Shown here: positions 1-6,190 of the stretch, piece by piece | How the letters are laid out: every line of letters begins with the position of its first letter | How positions within the stretch are numbered: the stretch's first letter is position 1 | Assembly (NCBI GenBank): GCA_039934135.1 | Contig: JBDTMT010000082.1 | Location: 1 to 14,642, forward strand | DNA from: JBDTMT01 sp039934135 | Lineage (GTDB): Bacteria > Desulfobacterota > Binatia > HRBIN30 > CADEER01 | DNA length: 14,642 nucleotides | Direction: 5' to 3' | Translations under genes and position numbers: made by a program | The notes under the pieces: generated by a model | The model's database searches: none | Told to the model about the DNA's origin: nothing | The model's input: only the letters and a program-made list of their open reading frames with translations

Positions 1-636
1 ACCGAGCGCATCGTCGCCGCGGCGGCGGACATCGTCGCCGTGCGGCATTGCACGGTGGTGAATGATCCGGCGGCGGAGGACAACGTGGTGACGGTGTCGC
101 TGCGCGCAGGGCTGCGGCTCGATCTCGACGCCTTGCGCCGTTCGCTGGTCGCCAGCGCCAGTTGCGGCGTGTGCGGCAAGATGTCGATCGCGCAGGCGTT
201 GGCGGTGGCGCCGCCGCTCGACGACACCAGCCACTTCGCCCCGGCATTCTTCGCCGACCTGCCGCAGCGGCTCGCGGCAGCGCAGCCGGGCTTTGCACAA
301 ACCGGTGGGCTGCACGCCGCGGGACTGTTCGCGCCCGACGGCGAGCTGCTGGTGGCGCGCGAGGACGTCGGTCGGCACAACGCCGTCGACAAGGTTGTCG
401 GCTGGGCGCTGGAACGCGACCGCGTGCCGCTCGCCGGCCACGTGCTGATGGTCTCCGGGCGCGTCTCCTTCGAGATCGCGCAGAAGGCGCTGGCCGCCCG
501 CATTCCCGTCGTCGCGGCGATCTCGGCGCCGTCGTCGTTGGCCGTCGAGCTGGCGGAATCGGCGGGATTGACCATCGTCGCCTTCCTGCGCGGCGAGCGC
601 TTCAACGTGTACGGGGAGCGGGGGCGGGTGGGATGA
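1..636 (+). CDS. fdhD: Formate dehydrogenase accessory sulfurtransferase FdhD (5' partial)
   Basis: FdhD carries sulfur from a cysteine desulfurase to the molybdenum cofactor of formate dehydrogenase in the cytoplasm, which that enzyme needs for activity. The frame is open from base 1 with no stop, so the gene begins upstream; about 60-80 N-terminal residues are probably missing, judged from family length. A GTG at 40 is in frame but lies inside the conserved region and is not the start. The sequence shows the family's CGVCGK motif, whose two cysteines (codons at 163 and 172) are the sulfur-carrying pair. It also shows the nucleotide-binding-like block REDVGRHNAVDKVVG (about 358-402) and SGRVSFEIAQKA (about 457-492). 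The C-terminus (LRGERFNVYG) is typical of the family and complete. No formate dehydrogenase gene is visible downstream; any partner must lie to the left or elsewhere. Family assignment is secure; the partner enzyme is inferred. Confidence 0.93.
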   Translation, partial: TERIVAAAADIVAVRHCTVVNDPAAEDNVVTVSLRAGLRLDLDALRRSLVASASCGVCGKMSIAQALAVAPPLDDTSHFAPAFFADLPQRLAAAQPGFAQTGGLHAAGLFAPDGELLVAREDVGRHNAVDKVVGWALERDRVPLAGHVLMVSGRVSFEIAQKALAARIPVVAAISAPSSLAVELAESAGLTIVAFLRGERFNVYGERGRVG

Positions 637-698
637 GGATGGCGCGTGCGCAGGAACGGAGGTGCGGGCGTCAGCAACCTCGTTACTTCCGCAGCTCC

Positions 699-723
699 AC
701 GCGCCTTCCTCCGGCGCGTTTCG
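699..723 (+). terminator. Weak candidate hairpin terminator after fdhD
   Basis: Bases 699-705 (ACGCGCC) can pair with 713-719 (GGCGCGT) across a 7-nt loop, giving a 7-bp GC-rich stem followed by only a short T stretch. The position, about 60 bp after the fdhD stop and before a possible promoter for tal, is sensible. The T tract is too short for a convincing intrinsic terminator. Confidence 0.3.
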
Positions 724-726
724 TGG

Positions 727-755
727 TTGACTCCCGCCGGCAGCGCGGTACTTAA
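727..755 (+). promoter_or_regulatory. Possible sigma70-like promoter for the tal cluster
   Basis: TTGACT at 727-732 is a good -35 match. About 16 nt later, TACTTAA at 749-755 is a poor -10. It lies in the 156-bp gap (637-792) between fdhD and tal, about 40 bp before the tal start. That gap holds nothing else convincing apart from the tal ribosome binding site. This is inference from sequence likeness only. Confidence 0.25.
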
Positions 756-792
756 CGCACCGCGCATAGAAAATCCTCTGGAGGTCATCGTC

Positions 793-1872
793 ATGAACGC
801 GCTCAATCGGCTGCACGATCTCGGGCAGTCCGTCTGGCTGGACAATATTCGGCGTGAGCTGTTGAGCAGCGGGACGCTGGCGAAGTGGATCGCCGAGCTG
901 TCGGTGACCGGGCTGACCTCGAACCCGACGATTTTCGAGCACGCCATCAGCCAGGGCAGCGATTACGACGCCGCGATTCGCGCCCAGGCGCGCGACGGCC
1001 GCTCGCCGGAGGACGTGTTTTTCGCCATCGCGCTGGAGGACATCACCGCCGCCGCCGATCTCTTCCGCGCTGCGCACGAGCACAGCGCCGGGGTCGACGG
1101 CTTCGTCTCACTCGAAGTCTCACCGGCCCTGGCCGACGATACGGCCGGCACCATCGCCGAGGCCAAGCGCCTGGCCGCCGCGGCGAATCGCCCCAATGTG
1201 TTCATCAAAGTGCCCGGCACCGCCGCCGGGCTGCTGGCGATCGAGGAGCTGATCTTCGCCGGCATCCCGATCAACGTCACGCTGCTGTTCTCGCGCGAGC
1301 ACTATCTCGGCTGCGCCTACGCCTACCTGAAGGGGCTGGAGCGCCGCCTCGCCGCCGGATTTCCGCTGCACGTTGCGTCGGTCGCGTCGCTGTTCGTCTC
1401 GCGCTGGGACGGCGCCACGCAGCAGCTGCCCGAGGGGCTGCGCGATCAGCTCGGCGTCGCCATCGGCCAGCGGACCTACAAGGCCTATCGCGAGCTGCTC
1501 GCCTCGCCGCGCTGGCGGAAACTGGCGGGCGCCGGGGCGCGGCCGCAGCGCCTGCTGTGGGCCAGCACCGGGACCAAGAGCAAAGCGCTGCCCGACCACT
1601 ATTACGTCACCGCCCTGGCGGCGCCGAATACGGTCAACACCATGCCGGAGGCGACGCTGCTGGCCTTCGCCGATCACGGCGAGCTCGGCGGCGCGATGGC
1701 GGCCGACGGCGGCGAGTGTGAAGCGATGTTGGGGCGCATCGCGGCGGCGGGCGTCGACATCGACGCGCTCGCCGCGGAGCTGCAACGCAAAGGGCGCGAC
1801 GCGTTCGTCGCGTCATTCGATTCGCTGCTGGCGCGTGTCGCGGCGAAGATGCAGGCGCTGCGCGCCGCCTGA
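793..1872 (+). CDS. tal: Transaldolase
   Basis: Transaldolase moves a dihydroxyacetone unit between sugar phosphates (sedoheptulose 7-phosphate and glyceraldehyde 3-phosphate to erythrose 4-phosphate and fructose 6-phosphate) in the non-oxidative pentose phosphate pathway. The frame is open upstream to 646, but I place the start at the ATG at 793: GGAGG at 780-784 sits 8 nt before it and the protein then begins like known transaldolases (MNALNRLHDLGQSVWLDN). This gives 359 residues, matching the long bacterial Tal subfamily rather than the roughly 220-residue TalC type. Visible landmarks are TSNPTIF (42-48), the strand VSLEVSP (105-111), the Schiff-base lysine K139 in VFIKVPGT, and INVTLLFS after it. 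It is the first gene of a cluster with gnd, pgl, rpiA and a glucokinase; gnd follows after 29 bp, so co-transcription is likely. No anomaly is seen. Confidence 0.95.
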   Translation: MNALNRLHDLGQSVWLDNIRRELLSSGTLAKWIAELSVTGLTSNPTIFEHAISQGSDYDAAIRAQARDGRSPEDVFFAIALEDITAAADLFRAAHEHSAGVDGFVSLEVSPALADDTAGTIAEAKRLAAAANRPNVFIKVPGTAAGLLAIEELIFAGIPINVTLLFSREHYLGCAYAYLKGLERRLAAGFPLHVASVASLFVSRWDGATQQLPEGLRDQLGVAIGQRTYKAYRELLASPRWRKLAGAGARPQRLLWASTGTKSKALPDHYYVTALAAPNTVNTMPEATLLAFADHGELGGAMAADGGECEAMLGRIAAAGVDIDALAAELQRKGRDAFVASFDSLLARVAAKMQALRAA

Positions 1873-1901
1873 GCGGCGCGGCAGCGCGGAAGGAGTAGCG
1901 G

Positions 1902-2918
1902 ATGCAACTTGGCATGATCGGCCTCGGCCGCATGGGCGCCAACATGGTGCGCCGCCTGATGAAGGCCGGCCACCAGTGCGTGGTGTTCGATATGTCGCCC
2001 GATGCGGTGAAGGGATTGGCGGCGGAGGGCGCGATCGGCGCGACGTCGTTGAAGGAATTCGCCGCCAAGCTGACGGCGCCTCGCGCCGCCTGGATCATGG
2101 TGCCGGCGGCGGTGGTGGATCAGACGCTGGGCGATCTCAGCGCCCATCTGGAGCGCGGCGACGTCATCATCGACGGCGGCAACTCCTATTACATCGACGA
2201 CATTCGCCGCGCCGGTGAGCTCAAGGCGAAAGGCATCCACTACGTCGACTGCGGCACCAGCGGTGGCGTCTGGGGTCTGGATCGCGGCTACTGCGAGATG
2301 ATCGGGGGCGAGCCCGAGATCGTGAAGCATCTCGATCCGATCTTCGCCGCGCTGGCGCCGTCGATGGACGAGGCCGAGCGCACGCCCGGGCGCGAGAAGA
2401 TCACCGGCAGCACCGCCGAACACGGCTACCTGCACTGCGGCCCGAACGGCGCCGGCCACTTTGTGAAGATGGTGCACAACGGCATCGAGTACGGCCTGAT
2501 GGCCGCTTACGCCGAAGGGCTCAACATCTTGCACAAGGCCAACGTCGGCAAAGGCACGCAGTCGGTCGACGCCGAGACCACGCCGCTGCGCAATCCGGAG
2601 CACTATCAGTACGACTTCAACCTCGCCGACATCGCCGAGGTGTGGCGTCGCGGCAGCGTCGTCGCGTCGTGGCTGCTCGACCTCACCGCCCAGGCGCTCA
2701 CCGGCGATCCGAAGCTCGACAACTTCGCCGGTCGCGTCTCCGATTCCGGCGAAGGCCGCTGGACCATCCAGGCGGCGATCGAGGAGGGCGTGCCCGCGCA
2801 CGTGCTCAGCGCCGCGCTCTTCGACCGCTTCGAGTCGCGCGCCGAATCCGACTTCGCCAACAAGTTGCTTTCGGCGATGCGCTTCGAATTCGGCGGCCAT
2901 TTGGAAAAGAAAAAATAG
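1902..2918 (+). CDS. gnd: 6-phosphogluconate dehydrogenase, decarboxylating, short type
   Basis: This enzyme oxidatively decarboxylates 6-phosphogluconate to ribulose 5-phosphate with NAD(P)+. The start is the ATG at 1902, preceded by GGAAGGAG at 1888-1895. The 338-residue product has the dinucleotide-binding loop GLGRMG (7-12), DGGNSYY (91-97), the substrate-binding block DCGTSGGVWGL (116-126), and GPNGAGHFVKMVHNGIEYG (180-198). K189 in that block is the expected catalytic lysine. The classical enzyme is about 470 residues; this length fits the short GndA/YqeC-like branch that lacks the duplicated helical C-terminal region. Members of that branch are often NAD+-preferring, which I infer here and do not see directly. 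It lies 29 bp after tal. The downstream gap to pgl is occupied by a palindromic repeat and contains no zwf. Confidence 0.94.
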   Translation: MQLGMIGLGRMGANMVRRLMKAGHQCVVFDMSPDAVKGLAAEGAIGATSLKEFAAKLTAPRAAWIMVPAAVVDQTLGDLSAHLERGDVIIDGGNSYYIDDIRRAGELKAKGIHYVDCGTSGGVWGLDRGYCEMIGGEPEIVKHLDPIFAALAPSMDEAERTPGREKITGSTAEHGYLHCGPNGAGHFVKMVHNGIEYGLMAAYAEGLNILHKANVGKGTQSVDAETTPLRNPEHYQYDFNLADIAEVWRRGSVVASWLLDLTAQALTGDPKLDNFAGRVSDSGEGRWTIQAAIEEGVPAHVLSAALFDRFESRAESDFANKLLSAMRFEFGGHLEKKK

Positions 2919-2921
2919 GAG

Positions 2922-3023
2922 CTCACCACGGAGGCACGGAGGCACGGAGAAGATCAGAAGAGCCTCGTGATTTTCTCTTTCTGATCCTCTCTGTGTCTCT
3001 GTGTCTCTGTGTCTCTGTGGTGA
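2922..3023. repeat. Octamer-based palindromic repeat, copy A
   Basis: This element fills almost the whole 114-bp gap between gnd and pgl. The left arm (about 2923-2959) is built of GAGGCACG-like octamers and ends in GATCAGAA. The right arm (about 2979-3023) begins TTCTGATC and contains four TCTCTGTG octamers at 2988-3019. The arms are imperfectly complementary over more than 30 nt with a loop near 2960-2978, so the transcript could form a long hairpin. A related copy lies at 12034-12113. Repeats of this kind leave spurious peptides such as HRDTETQR in translated genomes; that is from memory and unchecked. Confidence 0.85.
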
Positions 3024-3027
3024 AGGG
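3022..3027 (+). promoter_or_regulatory. Ribosome binding site of pgl, lying in the repeat end
   Basis: GAAGGG ends 5 nt before the pgl ATG at 3033 and is the only Shine-Dalgarno-like sequence there. It overlaps the terminal GGTGAA of the right arm of repeat copy A, so the palindrome supplies the ribosome binding site and could partly hide it in a hairpin. The same arrangement recurs at 12111-12115. Confidence 0.6.
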
Positions 3028-3032
3028 TTTGT

Positions 3033-3728
3033 ATGGAAATCGAAGTTCTTCCCGATGCCGAGGCGGTAGCGCTGCGCGCCGCGCAGTTGATCGCTGTGGC
3101 GGCGCGCGAGGCGGTGGCGGCGCGCGGGCGCTTCAGCATGGCGGTGAGCGGCGGCCACACGCCGTGGCAGATGTTGCGGCTGCTGGCGCACGAGGACGTG
3201 CCGTGGCCGGGCGTCGACGTGTTTCAGGTTGACGAGCGCATCGCACCCGACAGCGATCCCGACCGCAATCTCACGCATCTGCGCGAGAGCCTGCTGGCCA
3301 ATGCGCCGCTGCCGGCGGCGCAGTTGCACGCCATGGACGTCAACGCTGCCGATGCGGTGGCGGCCGCACAGCGCTACGCGGCGGAGCTGGCGGCGGTGTG
3401 CGGTGAGCCGCCGGTGCTCGATCTGGTCCACCTTGGCCTCGGGCCCGACGGCCACACGGCGTCGCTGGTGCCGGGCGATGCGGTGCTCGGCGTACACGCC
3501 GCCGACGTGGCGCTGACCGCCGGGATGTATCAGAACCGGCGCCGCATGACGTTGACCTACCCGCTGATCAATCGCGCCCGGCAGATTCTGTGGGTGGTCA
3601 CGGGAGCGGAGAAGGTCGACGCGCTGCACAAGCTGCGCGCCGGCGATTCGTCCATCCCCGGCGGCCGCGTGCGGCCGGAGCGCGCCATCGTACTGGCGGA
3701 CCGCCCCGCGGCCGGAGCCACGGCGTGA
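3033..3728 (+). CDS. pgl: 6-phosphogluconolactonase (DevB/SOL family)
   Basis: Pgl hydrolyses 6-phosphogluconolactone to 6-phosphogluconate, the second step of the oxidative pentose phosphate pathway, in the cytoplasm. The product is 231 residues, normal for the family. Landmarks are the phosphate loop SGGHTP (39-44), VDERIAP (66-72), the glucosamine-6-phosphate-isomerase-like signature LGLGPDGHTASL (134-145), and RRMTLTYPLIN (170-180) with VVTGAEK (188-194). The ATG at 3033 is chosen because GAAGGG lies 5 nt upstream and the N-terminus fits the family. It supplies the substrate of the Gnd enzyme encoded upstream. The zwf gene that usually accompanies pgl is missing here. rpiA follows after 58 bp. 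Confidence 0.93.
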   Translation: MEIEVLPDAEAVALRAAQLIAVAAREAVAARGRFSMAVSGGHTPWQMLRLLAHEDVPWPGVDVFQVDERIAPDSDPDRNLTHLRESLLANAPLPAAQLHAMDVNAADAVAAAQRYAAELAAVCGEPPVLDLVHLGLGPDGHTASLVPGDAVLGVHAADVALTAGMYQNRRRMTLTYPLINRARQILWVVTGAEKVDALHKLRAGDSSIPGGRVRPERAIVLADRPAAGATA

Positions 3729-3786
3729 GGCGACGCGAGCGCGCCGGCGCGGCGGCTGCCGCGACCCGCGGCGCGGGACATCGCGT

Positions 3787-4458
3787 GTGAGCGACTCGCG
3801 CGCACAGGCCAAAGAGGCCGCCGGCCGGCGCGCCGCCGAATACGTGCGCGATGGCATGAAGGTCGGCCTCGGCACCGGCTCGACCGTGCACTACACCATC
3901 GTCGCGCTCGGCGAGCGCCATCCCGACATCATCTGCGTGGCGACCTCCGAGGGCACCGCGGCGCTGGCCACCGAGTTGAAGCTGAACGTGGTACCGCCCG
4001 ATCGCGCGCTGGCGCTCGACCTCGCCATCGACGGTGCCGACGAGGTCGATGCGCAGTTCAACCTCCTCAAGGGCGGCGGCGGCGCGCACGCGCGCGAGAA
4101 GATCGTCGCGACGATGGCGGCGCGCTTCATCGTTGTGGTCGACGAGGCCAAGCTGGTCGAACGGCTGGGCGCCTTCGGCCTACCCCTCGAGGTGCTCGAC
4201 TTCGCTCCGGCAGTGGTGGCGGCGCGGGTGCAACAGCTCGGCGCGCGCGGCGTGACGACGCGCGCGAAGCGCAGTGACAACGGCAACCTCCTGATGGACG
4301 CCGCCTTCGATCCGATCGCCGACCCGGCGGCGTTGGCCGCCCAGCTGGCGGCGATTCCCGGCATCGTCGAGCACGGGCTGTTTCTCGCGCCGATGGTCGA
4401 GCGCGTCATCGTCGCCGGCGCCGCCGGCGTGCGTGAGCTGGTCCGCCCGCCGCGCTGA
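3787..4458 (+). CDS. rpiA: Ribose-5-phosphate isomerase A
   Basis: RpiA interconverts ribulose 5-phosphate, the Gnd product, and ribose 5-phosphate. The 223-residue protein has the phosphate-binding GLGTGST (27-33), the catalytic block DGADEVD (82-88), K95 in LKGGGGAHAREKI with E104, and VDEAKLVERLG further on, all characteristic of RpiA rather than the unrelated RpiB. The best start is the GTG at 3787: it gives the usual short N-terminal lead before GLGTGST, and no ATG lies in frame between the pgl stop and that point. No clear Shine-Dalgarno sequence precedes it, so translation may depend on ribosomes arriving from pgl, 58 bp upstream. The family is certain; the exact start is less so. Confidence 0.94.
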   Translation: MSDSRAQAKEAAGRRAAEYVRDGMKVGLGTGSTVHYTIVALGERHPDIICVATSEGTAALATELKLNVVPPDRALALDLAIDGADEVDAQFNLLKGGGGAHAREKIVATMAARFIVVVDEAKLVERLGAFGLPLEVLDFAPAVVAARVQQLGARGVTTRAKRSDNGNLLMDAAFDPIADPAALAAQLAAIPGIVEHGLFLAPMVERVIVAGAAGVRELVRPPR

Positions 4459-4544
4459 ATGAGCCCGCGGCGGCTCCGTTCCCCCACGTCCGGCAATCCT
4501 TCCCAACCACGGCTCGGCTCGAGCCCAGCTGACGGAGAACGCGC

Positions 4545-5357
4545 ATGAAGGTCCTCGCCATCGACATCGGCGGCACACACGTGAAGATCCTCGCCAGCGG
4601 CCAAACGGAAAAGCGCCAGATCGACTCGGGTCCGACGCTGACGCCGCGCCGCATGGTGACGGCGCTGAAACGCCTGGCGCGCGGCTGGAGCTATGACGTG
4701 ATCGCCATGGGCTATCCCGGCCCGGTGCTGCACAACCGGCCGATGGTCGAGCCGCACAACCTCGGCAAGGGCTGGGTCGGCTTTGATTTCGAGAAGGCCT
4801 TCGGCAAGCCGGTGCGCATCCTGAACGACGCCGCCATGCAGGCGCTCGGCAGCTACAAGGGCGACCGCATGCTGTTCCTCGGCCTCGGCACCGGCCTCGG
4901 CTCGGCGCTGGTGGTCGACGGCATCGTCGAGCCGCTGGAGCTGGCGCACCTGCCGTACCGCAACGGCAAGACGTTCGAGGACTATGTCGGCAAGCGCGGC
5001 CTCGACCGCTGGGGGAAAGTGAAGTGGCGCGCCTATGTCGCCGACGTCGTGCGCCGCCTGTCGCACGCCCTGCAGTCCGACTACGTCGTGCTCGGCGGCG
5101 GCAACGCCAAGAAGATCAAGCAACCGCCCGAAGGCACCCATCTGGGCAGCAACGCCAACGCCTTCCTCGGCGGCTTCCGCATGTGGCAGCAAGTCGCCAA
5201 GTCCGAGCACGCCAAGCGCGGCGCCGCGCCGGTCAGCCAGCGCCGCGCCGCCAAGCCGAAGCCAGGCACCACGCCGAAGCCGGGCTCGACGCCGAAAGCG
5301 CGCACCAAGGCAAAGGCGCGCGCCAAGACGAAGACGCGGTCCAAGCCGAAGGCCTAG
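4545..5357 (+). CDS. ppgK: ROK-family glucokinase, probably polyphosphate-dependent, with lysine-rich C-terminal tail
   Basis: This ROK-fold sugar kinase would phosphorylate glucose to glucose 6-phosphate. The ATG at 4545 has GGAGA at 4534-4538. Visible are the phosphate-binding DIGGTH (7-12), GYPGPV (56-61), catalytic D95 in LNDAAMQALG, GLGTGLGSALV (113-123), and ELAHLPY with H135. The classical ROK zinc motif CxCGxxGC is absent. The layout, including the Trp-rich RWGKVKW (155-161) just before the last helices and VVLGGGNAKK (181-190), resembles mycobacterial polyphosphate glucokinase as I remember it. Polyphosphate as phosphate donor is therefore an inference from family likeness. The final 40 or so residues (about 231-270) are a low-complexity Lys/Arg/Pro/Ala/Thr tail, not part of the ROK fold. 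It closes the pentose-phosphate cluster, 86 bp after rpiA, and would feed that pathway. An ATP-using ROK kinase is the main alternative. Confidence 0.75.
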   Translation: MKVLAIDIGGTHVKILASGQTEKRQIDSGPTLTPRRMVTALKRLARGWSYDVIAMGYPGPVLHNRPMVEPHNLGKGWVGFDFEKAFGKPVRILNDAAMQALGSYKGDRMLFLGLGTGLGSALVVDGIVEPLELAHLPYRNGKTFEDYVGKRGLDRWGKVKWRAYVADVVRRLSHALQSDYVVLGGGNAKKIKQPPEGTHLGSNANAFLGGFRMWQQVAKSEHAKRGAAPVSQRRAAKPKPGTTPKPGSTPKARTKAKARAKTKTRSKPKA

Positions 5358-5403
5358 TTCGCGGCGTTACCGCGCCGGCGGCGCATCTGCGCACTTGCCT
5401 TCC

Positions 5404-6162
5404 TCACGGGGCGGGACGGCGAAGCGCCTGCTCGGCGGCGACGGCGTCGTCGGCGGTGGTCACTTCGATGCGGTCGTGCAGATGGACGGCGCGGACCACA
5501 CCGCCGGCGGCGAGGTGGGCGGCGAGGGCGGTGGTGACGTAGCGTTCGGCGCCCGACTGCGCGGCGGCGCCGAGGTAGCGGTCGAGCTGGCGCGGCAGCC
5601 AGTAGAGCGGCGCGGCGACGAGGTCGGTGGCGACGCTGCCCGGCGGCGGCTTTTCGATCAGCGCGGTGACGCGGTCGCCGTCGACCAGCACGGCGCTGCG
5701 CGTCGCAGTGGCGGCGGCGCCCATCGCCAGCACGCCGACGACGGCGGCGCCGTCGCGGCCGGCCTCGATCACGGCGGCGATGTCGGTGGGGTCGAACAGG
5801 CTGTCGCAGGCGCAGGCCAGATAGGCCGGCGCGTCGCCGAGCAGCGGCACGGCGACGGCCAGGGCGTCGGCGATGCCGCGGCGTTCGTGCTGCACGCCGA
5901 CGATCGCGCTTGGCTGCGCGCCGGCGAGGAAGGCGGCCAGCGCAGCGTCGTCGACGTGGCGCACGACGACGAGATGCGCGATCCCGGCGGCCTGCAGCCG
6001 CTCGATGACGTGCGCGATCAACGGTCGGCCGGCGAGCCGCAGCATCGCCTTCGACTGGCGTTTGCCAAGCTCGCCGAGTCGCGACCCGGCGCCGGCCGCG
6101 AGGATGACCCCAACGTGGGGAGTGCGGGCGCTTCCTTCGCTCACGGCGCCGGCGGAGCTCAT
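5404..6162 (-). CDS. Sugar-phosphate nucleotidyltransferase (GT-A / NTP_transferase fold)
   Basis: The protein would join a sugar 1-phosphate to an NTP to give a nucleotide sugar and pyrophosphate. With the ATG at 6162 it has 252 residues. Upstream in-frame codons run into the preceding kinase gene, so I prefer this start, which leaves 28 bp after that gene's stop; no strong Shine-Dalgarno is visible. Landmarks are the nucleotide loop LAAGAGSRLG (21-30), K38 in QSKAML where the family usually has a Lys-Pro, GIADAL (96-101), a metal-binding-type D120 in ACACDSLFD, and an EKP triplet later. There is no GlmU-type left-handed-helix domain. Paired with a GHMP kinase, it probably uses that kinase's product. 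The sugar and the nucleotide cannot be read from sequence. A choline-phosphate or MobA-like transferase is a less likely alternative. Confidence 0.75.
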   Translation of the reverse strand: MSSAGAVSEGSARTPHVGVILAAGAGSRLGELGKRQSKAMLRLAGRPLIAHVIERLQAAGIAHLVVVRHVDDAALAAFLAGAQPSAIVGVQHERRGIADALAVAVPLLGDAPAYLACACDSLFDPTDIAAVIEAGRDGAAVVGVLAMGAAATATRSAVLVDGDRVTALIEKPPPGSVATDLVAAPLYWLPRQLDRYLGAAAQSGAERYVTTALAAHLAAGGVVRAVHLHDRIEVTTADDAVAAEQALRRPAP

Positions 6163-6190
6163 GCGGCGCGAACGCTTGTCGACGGCGCCG

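Noticed and set aside
2988..3019. Four tandem TCTCTGTG units considered as a CRISPR or minisatellite array
   Set aside because: The units are only 8 bp, have no spacers, and are part of a palindrome with complementary units on the other arm.
1674..3875. A very long open frame on the minus strand (733 codons) across gnd, the repeat and pgl
   Set aside because: It is antisense to three well-recognised genes, has no recognisable domain, is extremely Arg/His/Ala-rich and passes through a repeat. It is an artefact of high GC codon bias.
5361..5392. Small hairpins between ppgK and the nucleotidyltransferase gene considered as a bidirectional terminator
   Set aside because: The stems are only 4-5 bp and have no T tract on either strand. 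In this GC-rich sequence such hairpins are expected by chance.
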